A stretch of DNA of 64,000 bases from Nocardioides dongkuii. GTDB taxonomy: Bacteria > Actinomycetota > Actinomycetes > Propionibacteriales > Nocardioidaceae. The DNA lies in assembly GCF_014127485.1 (NCBI RefSeq), contig NZ_CP059903.1, positions 1,984,001 through 2,048,000 of the forward strand, read 5' to 3'. Within the stretch, counting starts at the first letter, position 1; every line of letters starts with the position of its first letter. Below the pieces are notes generated by a model, which was not told the origin of the DNA, made no database searches, and was given only the letters and a program-made list of their open reading frames with translations. The translations under genes and the position numbers were made by a program. Positions 25,532 to 33,256 of the stretch are shown piece by piece.

Positions 25532-25582
25532 TGCGGACACAAGCGCCGACTCGGCGTCGGTGAGTCGGCGCGAATGTCCGCA
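25532..25582. repeat. Long inverted repeat after the helicase gene
   Basis: Two 21-nt arms match except for a 3-nt internal bulge. Left is tgcggaca, caa, gcgccgactc; right mirrors it as gagtcggcgc, gaa, tgtccgca, around a 9-nt centre. Two 8- and 10-bp stems could stack into one long hairpin. It starts 8 bp after the helicase stop and ends before the GNAT ribosome-binding region, so it could be a terminator. The symmetric design also fits a mobile REP-like element. There is no T run. Confidence 0.7.
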
Positions 25583-25609
25583 CAGCCGCGCGGTGCGTAG
25601 GGTCTGGGC

Positions 25610-25897
25610 ATGAGCGAGGTGCAGACGAACCACAACCGGGACCAGCAGCGCTACGAGGCCCACGTGGACGGCGAGCTCGCCGGCTTCGCCGAGTACGTCG
25701 TGGACGGCGACCGGGTCGTGTTCACCCACACCGAGGTCGACGACCGGTTCGAGGGCCAGGGCGTGGGGTCCGCGATCGCGCGGGCCGGGCTCGACGACGT
25801 CCGCGCCCAGGACGGCCGCTCGGTCGTCCCGCGGTGCGAGTTCATCCGCGGCTGGATCGACAAGCACCCCGAGTACGCCGACCTCGTGGCGTCCTGA
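25610..25897 (+). CDS. Small GCN5-like N-acetyltransferase
   Basis: The 95-residue product matches the short acetyltransferase-like family of YjdJ type. It has a beta-rich start (YEAHVDGELAGFAEYVVDG), VVFTHTEVDDRFEGQGVGSA (acetyl-CoA loop xGxGxGS/A) and CEFIRGWIDKHPEYADLV at the end, typical of the group. The substrate is unknown. The start ATG 25610 follows a gtagggtctgggc leader with a weak ribosome-binding site. It stands alone between a large inverted repeat and the parA upstream region. Confidence 0.88.
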   Translation: MSEVQTNHNRDQQRYEAHVDGELAGFAEYVVDGDRVVFTHTEVDDRFEGQGVGSAIARAGLDDVRAQDGRSVVPRCEFIRGWIDKHPEYADLVAS

Positions 25898-25937
25898 GAC
25901 CGGCTCCGGCACCCCGGCGTTCCTCCACAGATTGCTC

Positions 25938-25959
25938 CACAGGCAGGCCCCTGCCTGTG
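25938..25959. terminator. Hairpin after the GNAT gene
   Basis: The arms cacaggcagg and cctgcctgtg flank cc, a perfect 10-bp inverted repeat 40 bp after the GNAT stop. It can fold as a hairpin once a few central pairs open, and could end the GNAT transcript. It has no T run, so Rho-independent function is uncertain. An operator role for the downstream parA operon is the alternative. Confidence 0.4.
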
Positions 25960-26092
25960 CACCTGACCGGGGAGAAGTGCACAGCCGCGCCCTCCGGACG
26001 GTGCATGACGACGGTGTCCCGCAGCCCGGGTTGTGGGCCGTCGGACCCGGCACCTAGGCTCGCGCGGAAGTCCGCCCCCGTGTCGTCGTGTC

Positions 26093-26102
26093 GACAATTG
26101 TC
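26093..26102. promoter_or_regulatory. Palindrome gacaattgtc upstream of parA
   Basis: A perfect 10-bp palindrome that is AT-rich at its centre, lying 66-75 bp before the parA start. It stands out in the GC-rich leader and could be an operator or part of a promoter region. No protein is assigned to it. Confidence 0.3.
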
Positions 26103-26167
26103 CGGGGCTCCGGAGAGGCAGACTGGACGTACCACCGCTGGTGGGACGACGAGCGAGGAGCGGTCGA

Positions 26168-27169
26168 ATGGCTGATGGCGCGACGTACCCCGGACCGGGC
26201 GGCAGCGCCGCTCCGCAGATGCCCCCGCTCGTCCGCCCACCCGCCCCGCCCGGCACCGCCCCTGAGACCGGAGAAGAGTCCTCCTTGACCCAGCCCCTGC
26301 CGTTCGAGCGTCCCGCGCCCGAGCCCGCGAAGCTCGGACCGACGGGTCGTCCGATGCCCGTGCTGCCCGAGCCCACGCCGGTGGCCGAGCACGGCCACGC
26401 GCGCGTCATCGCGATGTGCAACCAGAAGGGCGGGGTCGGCAAGACCACGACGACGATCAACCTCGGCGCCTCGCTGGCCGAGTACGGCCGCCGGGTGCTG
26501 CTCGTCGACTTCGACCCGCAGGGCTCGCTGTCGGTCGGCCTCGGGCTGAACCCGCACGAGATGGACCTCACCGTCTACAACCTGCTGATGGAGCGCGACG
26601 TCGACGTCCACGACGTGATCGTGCCCACCGGCGTCGAGGGCATGGACCTGCTGCCCTCCAACATCGACCTCTCCGCCGCCGAGGTGCAGCTGGTCCACGA
26701 GGTCGCCCGCGAGCAGACCCTGCAGCGGGTGCTGGCCCCGGCCATCGCCGAGTACGACGTGGTCCTCATCGACTGCCAGCCGTCCCTGGGCCTGCTCACC
26801 GTCAACGCGCTCACCGCGAGCAACGGCGTGATCGTGCCGCTGGAGTGCGAGTACTTCGCGCTGCGCGGCGTGGCGCTGCTCAAGACCACCATCGACAAGG
26901 TGCGCGAGCGGCTCAACCCGCGCCTGGAGATCGACGGGGTGCTCGGCACCATGTTCGACGGCCGCACGCTGCACAGCCGCGAGGTGATGGACCGGCTGGT
27001 CCAGGCGTGGGGCGACAAGGTCTTCCACACCGTCATCCGGCGCACCGTGAAGTTCTCCGACTCCACGGTCGCGGGCGAGCCGATCACGTCGTACGCCTCG
27101 GCGTCCGCGGGCGCCGAGTCCTACCGCCAGCTGGCCAGGGAGGTGCTCGCGCGGTGCCCCGACGCGTGA
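26168..27169 (+). CDS. parA: ParA family ATPase of the scpAB operon
   Basis: The 333-residue product is a Walker-type partition ATPase. After a ~75-residue proline-rich, probably disordered N-terminal extension comes the deviant Walker A motif KGGVGKTT (residues 87-94), then LLVDFDPQGSLSVGLG, VVLIDCQPSLGLLTVNAL and PITSYASASAGAESYRQLA. It would act in chromosome segregation with the downstream genes. ATG 26168 follows gaggagcgg at good spacing. The order parA-like, scpA, scpB, rluB matches M. tuberculosis Rv1708-Rv1711. It is a second ParA, not the one next to oriC. Confidence 0.93.
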   Translation: MADGATYPGPGGSAAPQMPPLVRPPAPPGTAPETGEESSLTQPLPFERPAPEPAKLGPTGRPMPVLPEPTPVAEHGHARVIAMCNQKGGVGKTTTTINLGASLAEYGRRVLLVDFDPQGSLSVGLGLNPHEMDLTVYNLLMERDVDVHDVIVPTGVEGMDLLPSNIDLSAAEVQLVHEVAREQTLQRVLAPAIAEYDVVLIDCQPSLGLLTVNALTASNGVIVPLECEYFALRGVALLKTTIDKVRERLNPRLEIDGVLGTMFDGRTLHSREVMDRLVQAWGDKVFHTVIRRTVKFSDSTVAGEPITSYASASAGAESYRQLAREVLARCPDA

Positions 27170-27516
27170 GCCTGCCGTCGGCCGACGACCTGTTCCGGCC
27201 GACGGTCGAGGGGGAGGAGCCGCCGAAGTCGGTGCGCGCCGTCCCCGACCGCCCCGAGCCCGACGACGCCGTCGCCGAGGAGCCCGAGGGCCGCAAGCGC
27301 CCGAGCGGGCGGGTGCGCCACGACGAGAAGATGACCGTCTACGTCACCTCCGACGAGCTGCTCGACATCGAGCACGCCCGGCTCGCCCTGCGCCGGGGCC
27401 AGGGGCTCGCGGTGGACCGCGGCCGGCTCGTGCGCGAGGCACTGGCGCTGGTGCTGGCCGACTACGAGGAGAACGGCGACGACAGCGCGCTGGTCCGCCG
27501 GCTGACCGAGGGATGA
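27154..27516 (+). CDS. RHH-like conserved protein between parA and scpA
   Basis: About 120 residues from GTG 27154; GTG 27166 gives a GTGA overlap with parA and 116 residues. The 27154 start has gggagg upstream at good spacing. The N-terminal half is acidic and disordered (PDDAVAEEPEGRKRPSGR). The C-terminal half, KMTVYVTSDELLDIEHARLA followed by DRGRLVREALALVLADYEEN, looks like a strand-helix-helix of the ribbon-helix-helix type. Given its place it may be the DNA-binding partner of the ParA. Its stop overlaps scpA by 4 bp. The fold call is by eye. Confidence 0.8.
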   Translation: MPRRVSLPSADDLFRPTVEGEEPPKSVRAVPDRPEPDDAVAEEPEGRKRPSGRVRHDEKMTVYVTSDELLDIEHARLALRRGQGLAVDRGRLVREALALVLADYEENGDDSALVRRLTEG

Positions 27517-28376
27517 GCGTCGACACCACCGAGCAGACCCCCGGCTTCGAGCTGCACCTCGACAACTTCGAGGGCCCGTTCGACCTGTTGCTGAGCCTCA
27601 TCGCCAAGCACAAGCTGGACATCACCGAGGTGGCGCTCTCCCAGGTCACCGACGACTTCATCGCCCACGTCAAGGCCGGCGGGCCGGTGTGGGACCTCGA
27701 GCAGACGACGTCGTTCCTGCTGGTCGCCTCGACGCTGCTCGACCTCAAGGCCGCCCGGCTTCTTCCGCAGGGCGACGTGGAGGACGAGGAGGACCTCGCG
27801 CTGCTCGAGGCGCGCGACCTGCTGTTCGCGCGCCTGATGCAGTACAAGGCGTTCAAGGCGGTCGCCAAGGTGCTGGAGACCCGGCTCGCGGGGGAGTCGC
27901 GACGGCACCCGCGCGCCGTCGGGCTCGAGGACCGGTTCGCGAGCCTGCTGCCGGAGGTGCTGATCGGGATCGGGCTCGAGCAGTTCGCGGCCCTGGCGGC
28001 ACGGGCGCTGGAGCCCAAGCCGGTGCTCGAGGTGAGCCTCCAGCACATCCACGCCAACACCGTCAGCGTCCGCGAGCAGGCCGGCATCGTGGTCGACCGG
28101 CTCCGCCGCAGCGGCACCCTGACCTTCCGCGCCCTGTGCGGCGACTCGCCCGACACCCTCACCACCGTGGCCCGGTTCCTCTCCCTGCTCGAGCTGTTCC
28201 GCGAGGGCGCGGTCGCCTTCGACCAGGTCACCCCGCTCGGCGAGCTCACCGTCCGCTGGACCGGCGCCGACGACGTCGACGCCGAGGACCTGGTCACCGA
28301 CGAGTTCGAGGGCGCGCCGCCGGAGCCCGCGGCCGTCGTACCCCCTGCCGACGACGAGAAGAACGAGGACCTGTGA
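27513..28376 (+). CDS. scpA: Segregation and condensation protein A
   Basis: The 287-residue kleisin of the SMC condensin complex. The conserved start is FELHLDNFEGPFDLLLSLIA followed by KHKLDITEVALSQVTDDFIA, with LLVASTLLDLKAARLLPQGD. The C-terminal winged-helix part (GTLTFRALCGD, ARFLSLLELFREGAVAFDQ) is followed by a short tail rich in D, E and P. ATGA overlaps join it to the upstream RHH-like gene and to scpB. Confidence 0.95.
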   Translation: MSVDTTEQTPGFELHLDNFEGPFDLLLSLIAKHKLDITEVALSQVTDDFIAHVKAGGPVWDLEQTTSFLLVASTLLDLKAARLLPQGDVEDEEDLALLEARDLLFARLMQYKAFKAVAKVLETRLAGESRRHPRAVGLEDRFASLLPEVLIGIGLEQFAALAARALEPKPVLEVSLQHIHANTVSVREQAGIVVDRLRRSGTLTFRALCGDSPDTLTTVARFLSLLELFREGAVAFDQVTPLGELTVRWTGADDVDAEDLVTDEFEGAPPEPAAVVPPADDEKNEDL

Positions 28377-29125
28377 GCGAGACCCACGAGAGCGACGAGC
28401 GGCTCGCGGTGCCGGTGACGGCGCTGCGGCCGTCCCTGGAGGCGGTGCTGATGGTCGCCGACCAGCCGTTGGACGTCTCCGCGCTGGCGGCCGCGGTCGG
28501 CTACCCGGTCCCGGAGGTGGTCGCGGCGCTCGAGGCCCTGGCGACGGAGTACGACGAGCAGGGCCGCGGGTTCGAGCTGCGCAACGTGGCCGGCGGGTGG
28601 CGCTACTACACCCGCGAGGAGTACGCCGTGGTCGTCGAGGGCTTCGTGCTCGAGGGCCAGCAGGCGCGGCTGACCCAGGCCGCGCTGGAGACGCTCGCGG
28701 TGGTCGCCTACAAGCAGCCGATCTCGCGGGCCCGGGTCTCCGCGATCCGCGGCGTCAACGTCGACGGCGTGATGCGCACCCTGCTCACCCGCGGGCTGGT
28801 CGAGGAGGCCGGCCAGGACCACGAGACCGGCGCCAACCTCTACCGGACCACCGGCTACTTCCTGGAGCGGATCGGGGTCACCTCGATCGAGGAGCTGCCC
28901 GAGCTGGCGCCCTACCTGCCCGACATGGACGACCTCGAGGACGAGCTGGCCGAGATGGCGGCGCCGACGCCGCTCCCCGAGCCGGAGCCGGAGGCCACTC
29001 CCGAGGCCACCCCCGAGGCCACCCCCGGGGTCACCCCGGAGCCGCCGCCGGCGGCCCCGGCGCACCACCCGTCGCCGCACAGCGGCGACGGCACCGAACC
29101 AGACGGCGGGACGGAAACGGCATGA
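28373..29125 (+). CDS. scpB: Segregation and condensation protein B
   Basis: The 250-residue partner of ScpA in SMC-ScpAB. It contains tandem winged-helix domains with LRPSLEAVLMVADQPLDVSA, FELRNVAGGWRYYTREEYA, QAALETLAVVAYKQPISRAR and NVDGVMRTLLTRGLVEEAG. The last ~45 residues are an EATPEATPEATP proline-rich tail of 12-bp DNA repeats and are probably disordered. The start GTG 28373 overlaps scpA by 4 bp, and the stop overlaps rluB (ATGA). Confidence 0.95.
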   Translation: MSETHESDERLAVPVTALRPSLEAVLMVADQPLDVSALAAAVGYPVPEVVAALEALATEYDEQGRGFELRNVAGGWRYYTREEYAVVVEGFVLEGQQARLTQAALETLAVVAYKQPISRARVSAIRGVNVDGVMRTLLTRGLVEEAGQDHETGANLYRTTGYFLERIGVTSIEELPELAPYLPDMDDLEDELAEMAAPTPLPEPEPEATPEATPEATPGVTPEPPPAAPAHHPSPHSGDGTEPDGGTETA

Positions 29126-29874
29126 GCGACGGGATCGAGACCGACGAGGACGGCCTGATCAGGCTGCAGAAGCTGCTGGCGATGTCCAACGTCGCCTCGC
29201 GCCGCAAGTGCGAGGAGCTGATGCTGGAGGGCGCGGTCGAGGTCGACGGCGAGGTCGTCACCCGGCTCGGCACCAAGGTCGACCCGCGCACCGCCGTCAT
29301 CCGGGTCAAGGGCAAGCGGCTGCCGCCGGTCTCGGAGAAGGTCTACCTCGCGGTCAACAAGCCCCGCGGCGTGGTCTCGACGATGTCGGACCCGGAGGGC
29401 CGCCGCACGCTGCAGGACCTGGTCGCCGACCGGCCCGAGCGGCTCTTCCACGTGGGCCGCCTCGACACCGACACGGCCGGGCTGATCATCCTGACCAACG
29501 ACGGCGACTTCGCCCAGCGCCTCGCGCACCCGTCGTACGAGGTGGAGAAGACGTACGTCGCGGAGGTCGAGGGCGAGATCTACCGCCGCACCCTGAAGTC
29601 GCTGCTGGACGGCGTCACCCTGGACGACGGGCCGGTCACGGTGTCGCGGGTGCGGATGATCGAGGCCGGCAAGACCAAGTCGATCGTCGAGCTGGTGATC
29701 CACGAGGGCCGCAACCGGATCGTGCGGCGGCTGATGGAGCACCTCGGCCACCCGGTCCGCCGGCTGACCCGCACCCAGATCGGCCCGGTGGTGCTGAAGG
29801 GCCTGCTCTCCGGCGAGGTGCGGGACCTGACGCTGGACGAGCTCGGCGAGCTGCTGGACCGCGCCAAGCTGTAG
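29122..29874 (+). CDS. rluB: 23S rRNA pseudouridine synthase (RluB/RsuA family)
   Basis: The 250-residue product has an N-terminal S4 domain (RLQKLLAMSNVASRRKCEEL, MLEGAVEVDGEVV) and a pseudouridine synthase domain with the catalytic motif VGRLDTDTAGLIILTNDGDF, then KTYVAEVEG and VIHEGRNRIVRRLMEHLGHP. It isomerises a uridine in large-subunit rRNA. The start ATG 29122 overlaps the scpB stop. The scpB-rluB-cmk-der order is broken here by the AraC, VOC, aroH and tyrA genes. Confidence 0.94.
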   Translation: MSDGIETDEDGLIRLQKLLAMSNVASRRKCEELMLEGAVEVDGEVVTRLGTKVDPRTAVIRVKGKRLPPVSEKVYLAVNKPRGVVSTMSDPEGRRTLQDLVADRPERLFHVGRLDTDTAGLIILTNDGDFAQRLAHPSYEVEKTYVAEVEGEIYRRTLKSLLDGVTLDDGPVTVSRVRMIEAGKTKSIVELVIHEGRNRIVRRLMEHLGHPVRRLTRTQIGPVVLKGLLSGEVRDLTLDELGELLDRAKL

Positions 29875-29893
29875 CCGCGGCTACCGTGGGTCC

Positions 29894-30688
29894 GTGGCCG
29901 GCGTCCCCGCCCCGCTCGCGCCGTACGTCTCCTCGCTGGTGGCCTACGACGTCGACACGGGAGTGCCCGGGGTGCACCGCGGGCTGCCGTCGACGGCCCT
30001 GACCCTGGTGCTCCCCGTCGGGGAGCCGCTCGACGTGGCCTGGGCGGGCCGGCCGGACACCCGCACGGTGGGGTGGTCCAGCGTGTCGGGGCTGCACACG
30101 CTGCCCGCCGAGATCCGGCACGGCGGGGTCCAGCGGGGTGTCCAGCTCGGCCTGACCCCGCTGGGCGCCCGGGTGCTGCTCGGGGTGCCGGCCGCGGACC
30201 TCGCCGGCGAGCTGCTCGAGGTCGGGGAGATCGCGCCCGGCCTCCGCCACCTGCCCGAGCAGGTCGCCGGGGTGCCGTACGGCGCCCGCGCCGCCGTCGT
30301 CGCGGCCGCGCTCCTCGCGGTCGTGGCGCGCGCCGACGTCCGCGTCCCCAGGCCCGAGGTCGGGCGGGCGCTGGCCCGCCTGACCCGCGGGGTGGCCGTG
30401 CAGGCCGTCGCCGACGAGGTCGGCTACTCCCGGCGGCACCTCGCCACGCTGGTCCGTGCCGAGACCGGCGTCGCACCGAAGCAGCTGCAGCGCGTCGCTC
30501 GGCTCCAGCGCAGCCGCGCGATGGTGGGCCGCCGTCCGCTCGCGGAGGTGGCGACCGCCTGCGGGTACGCCGACCAGGCGCACCTCACCCGCGAGTGGAC
30601 CGCGCTGGCCGGGTGCCCGCCGGCGACCTGGCTGCGCGAGGAGTTCCCGTTCGTCCAAGACGCCGAGCCGGCCGACGGCGCAGGCTGA
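29894..30688 (+). CDS. AraC family transcriptional regulator
   Basis: The 264-residue product ends in a clear AraC/XylS two-HTH domain: VAVQAVADEVGYSRRHLATL, ETGVAPKQLQRVARLQRSRA and LAEVATACGYADQAHLTREW with AGCPPATWLREE. The N-terminal ~150 residues (APYVSSLVAYDVDTGVPGVH, STALTLVLPVGEPLDVAW) match the sensor found in DUF6597-type AraC proteins. The start is GTG 29894, 19 bp after rluB. A VOC protein gene follows 4 bp after its stop, so the two are probably a regulator-effector pair. Confidence 0.88.
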   Translation: MAGVPAPLAPYVSSLVAYDVDTGVPGVHRGLPSTALTLVLPVGEPLDVAWAGRPDTRTVGWSSVSGLHTLPAEIRHGGVQRGVQLGLTPLGARVLLGVPAADLAGELLEVGEIAPGLRHLPEQVAGVPYGARAAVVAAALLAVVARADVRVPRPEVGRALARLTRGVAVQAVADEVGYSRRHLATLVRAETGVAPKQLQRVARLQRSRAMVGRRPLAEVATACGYADQAHLTREWTALAGCPPATWLREEFPFVQDAEPADGAG

Positions 30689-30692
30689 GGGC

Positions 30693-31082
30693 ATGAGCGC
30701 ATCAGACATCCGACTCTGGCACACCCTGTCCTTCCGGGACGCCGACGCGATGATCGCGTGGCTGGCCGCGGTCGGCTTCACCGAGCACGCGACGCACCGC
30801 GACCAGAACGACCCCTCCGTCGTGGTGCACGCCGAGTGGCTGTGGCCAGGGGGCGGCGGGATCATGTTCGGCTCCCGGCGGCCCGACGCCGCCGTCGACA
30901 ACGTCGGCACCTCCGCGGCGTACCTGGTCACCGACGAGCCGGACGCCGTCTTCGACCGGGCCGTCGCCGCCGGCGGGACCGTGCTGCGCCCGATGGTCGA
31001 CCAGGAGTACGGCGGCCGCGGCGGCAGCGTCGCCGATCCGGAGGGCAACCACTGGTCGGTCGGGGACTACCAGCCTGAGTAG
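30693..31082 (+). CDS. VOC family (glyoxalase/bleomycin-resistance-like) protein
   Basis: The 129-residue product has paired beta-alpha-beta-beta-beta units. It opens with IRLWHTLSFRDADAMIAWLA (the family form is a helix entering a beta strand), with VHAEWLWPGGGGIMFGSRRP in the middle and YGGRGGSVADPEGNHWSVGD at the end, where the ADPEGNxW motif is typical. The substrate is unknown. The gene starts 4 bp after the AraC gene, indicating co-transcription. Confidence 0.9.
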   Translation: MSASDIRLWHTLSFRDADAMIAWLAAVGFTEHATHRDQNDPSVVVHAEWLWPGGGGIMFGSRRPDAAVDNVGTSAAYLVTDEPDAVFDRAVAAGGTVLRPMVDQEYGGRGGSVADPEGNHWSVGDYQPE

Positions 31083-31092
31083 TGTTCGCGAC

Positions 31093-31485
31093 GTGGCGAC
31101 GAGAGCAGTGCGGGGCGCGACCCAGCTCGACGAGGACGACCGCGAGCAGATGCTCGAGCGGGTCGCGGAGATGGTCACCGACGTGATGACGTCCAACGGC
31201 CTGGAGGTCGACGACTTCATTTCCGTGATCTTCACCGCCACCTCCGACCTGGTCTCGGAGTTCCCGGCGTACGCCGCGCGCCGGCTCGGCTTCGGCGAGG
31301 TCCCGCTGATCTGCGCCCGCGAGCTCGAGATCGACGGCTCGATGCCGCGGGTCGTGCGGATGATGGCGCACGTCGAGACCGACCTGCCCCGCGCGGACAT
31401 CACCCACGTCTACCTGCACGGCGCGGCCGCGCTGCGCTCCGACCTGACCCGCACGCGGTCGGTCCCGGACGAGTCCGATGGGTGA
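31093..31485 (+). CDS. aroH: Chorismate mutase, AroH class
   Basis: The 130-residue product matches the monofunctional AroH-type chorismate mutase: MATRAVRGATQLDEDDREQM, then SVIFTATSDLVSEFPAYAAR with the arginine/glutamate-rich active-site context, LICARELEIDGSMPRVVRMM and HVYLHGAAALRSDLT. It converts chorismate to prephenate. The start is GTG 31093. It overlaps tyrA, the next step towards tyrosine, so the pair forms a tyrosine-branch module. Confidence 0.94.
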   Translation: MATRAVRGATQLDEDDREQMLERVAEMVTDVMTSNGLEVDDFISVIFTATSDLVSEFPAYAARRLGFGEVPLICARELEIDGSMPRVVRMMAHVETDLPRADITHVYLHGAAALRSDLTRTRSVPDESDG

Positions 31486-31502
31486 CCTGGATGGGTGACC
31501 TG
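31477..31502. repeat. 13-bp tandem duplication at the aroH-tyrA junction
   Basis: The unit gatgggtgacctg occurs twice in tandem. The first copy holds the aroH stop (tga); the second holds ATG 31491, a possible tyrA start. Because 13 is not a multiple of three, the duplication changed the phase between the two genes. A single copy would have given an ATGGGTGA overlap. Confidence 0.85.
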
Positions 31503-32552
31503 GTCGGCCCGGTCGAGGTCGTCGGCGCCGGCCTGCTCGGGACCTCGATCGGTCTCGCGTGCCGCCGCGCCGGCCTCGAGGTGCTGCTGACCGACGTCTC
31601 CGGCGAGCACCTGCGCACGGCGTCCGGCCTCGGCGCCGGCCGGCCGCGGACGCCGGAGGACCGCCCCCAGCTGGTCGTCGTCGCCGTCCCGCCCGACCAC
31701 CTCGCCGAGCAGATCCGGCGGGCGCTGCGCGGCTCCGACGCCGTCGTCACCGACGTGGGCTCGGTGAAGTCCGGGCCGCTCGCCGCGGTGGCGGGGGAGC
31801 CGCGGGCGCACCGGTACGTCGGCAGCCACCCGATGGCCGGCAGCGAGCGCTCCGGCCCGCTCGCCGCGACCTCGTCGCTCTTCGACGGCCGGCCGTGGGC
31901 GGTCACCCCGCACGCGGACGCCGACGTCGACGCCGTCGAGCTGGTCGAGGAGCTGGTCCGGGTCTGCGGCGCGACGCCGGTGTGGCTCACCCCCGAGGAG
32001 CACGACCGCGCGGTCGCCCGCACCTCGCACGTCCCGCACCTGCTCGCCAGCCTGGCGGCTGCCCGGCTCACCGACGCCCCCGAGAACCACCTGGCGCTCT
32101 CCGGCCAGGGCGTCCGCGACGTCACCCGGGTCGCGGCGGGCGACCCCGCCCTCTACGGGCAGATCGTCAGCGCCAACGCGGACGCCGTCCTGGCGCTGCT
32201 GGCCGAGGTGCGCGCCCAGCTCGACCAGGTGATGGACGCCGTCGGCGGCGGCGACCGGGCGGCGCTGGTCGACGTGCTGGCCCGCGGCGTGGCCGGGACC
32301 CGGGCGATCCCCGGCAAGCACGGCGGACCGCCGCGGCCGATGCGGTCGGTGTGGGTCTCGGTGCCCGACCATCCCGGCGAGCTGGCGCGACTCTTCGCCG
32401 ACACGGTGGCCAGCGAGGTCAACATCGAGGACATCCGCATCGACCACGACCCGGGTCGCCCGGTCGGACTGGTCGAGCTCGTCGTCGAGGAGCGGCGCGC
32501 CGAGCACCTGCTCGAATCCCTCGAGTCTCGGGACTGGACCACGCACCGGTAG
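31482..32552 (+). CDS. tyrA: Prephenate dehydrogenase
   Basis: The 356-residue product (from GTG 31482; ATG 31491 gives 353) opens with an NAD(P)-binding VEVVGAGLLGTSIGLACRRA. It contains VVTDVGSVKSGPLAAVAGEP, YVGSHPMAGSERSGP (a TyrA signature) and a C-terminal ACT-like region (SVWVSVPDHPGELARLFADT, VNIEDIRIDHDPGRPVGLVE) that may sense tyrosine. It oxidises prephenate to 4-hydroxyphenylpyruvate. The start is ambiguous because of a 13-bp duplication at the junction with aroH. Confidence 0.95.
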   Translation: MTWMGDLVGPVEVVGAGLLGTSIGLACRRAGLEVLLTDVSGEHLRTASGLGAGRPRTPEDRPQLVVVAVPPDHLAEQIRRALRGSDAVVTDVGSVKSGPLAAVAGEPRAHRYVGSHPMAGSERSGPLAATSSLFDGRPWAVTPHADADVDAVELVEELVRVCGATPVWLTPEEHDRAVARTSHVPHLLASLAAARLTDAPENHLALSGQGVRDVTRVAAGDPALYGQIVSANADAVLALLAEVRAQLDQVMDAVGGGDRAALVDVLARGVAGTRAIPGKHGGPPRPMRSVWVSVPDHPGELARLFADTVASEVNIEDIRIDHDPGRPVGLVELVVEERRAEHLLESLESRDWTTHR

Positions 32553-32563
32553 GCTGCGGGCCC

Positions 32564-33256
32564 GTGAGCACCAGCCCTGATCGACCGCATACCGGACTCG
32601 TCGTCGCCATCGACGGGCCGTCCGGATCGGGCAAGTCGAGCACCTCGCGCGGCGTCGCCGTCCGGCTCGGGCTCCGCTACCTCGACACCGGCGCGATGTT
32701 CCGCGCGATCACCTGGTGGATGCTGCGCGCAGGCGTCGACGTCCACGACGCCGCGACGGTCGCCGCCCGCGCCGACGAGGCGAAGATCGAGTCCGGCACC
32801 GACCCGCTGGCCCCGACGATCACCGTCGACGGCGAGGACGTCGCGCTGGCGATCCGCGCCGAGGACGTGAACGCCGCGGTCTCCCCGGTCAGCGCCGTCC
32901 CGGAGGTCCGGGCCCGCCTGCTGGAGCTGCAGCGCGAGACGATCCGCGAGGCGACCGCCGACGGCGGCATCGTCGTCGAGGGCCGCGACATCGGGTCGGT
33001 CGTCGCCCCGGACGCCCAGGTGAAGGTCTACCTCACCGCCGACCCGGCGGCCCGGGCCGCCCGCCGTGCCGCCGAGGAGGGTGGCAGCGACGTCGCCGCC
33101 ACCGAGCAGTCGCTGCTCGCCCGCGACAAGATCGACTCCGGGCGCACCACCGCGCCGCTGGTGCGAGCCGACGGTGCCGCCCACCTCGACACCACGGCGT
33201 ACACCCTGGACGAGGTGATCGACCAGGTCGTGGCGCTCGTGGACAGCGCCGCGTGA
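32564..33256 (+). CDS. cmk: Cytidylate kinase
   Basis: The 230-residue product has P-loop GPSGSGKSSTSRGVA near the N-terminus, LGLRYLDTGAMFRAITWWML, GIVVEGRDIGSVVAPDAQVK and LTADPAARAARRA, the full CMP kinase pattern. It phosphorylates CMP and dCMP. GTG 32564 lies 11 bp after tyrA. The stop overlaps the acyltransferase gene by 4 bp; cmk followed by der is the conserved actinobacterial order. Confidence 0.96.
   Translation: MSTSPDRPHTGLVVAIDGPSGSGKSSTSRGVAVRLGLRYLDTGAMFRAITWWMLRAGVDVHDAATVAARADEAKIESGTDPLAPTITVDGEDVALAIRAEDVNAAVSPVSAVPEVRARLLELQRETIREATADGGIVVEGRDIGSVVAPDAQVKVYLTADPAARAARRAAEEGGSDVAATEQSLLARDKIDSGRTTAPLVRADGAAHLDTTAYTLDEVIDQVVALVDSAA

Noticed and set aside
25920-25945. Possible DnaA boxes (tccacag, tccacagg) suggesting oriC
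   Set aside because: Only two imperfect matches, no dnaA/dnaN neighbours; parA here is the scpAB-linked one.
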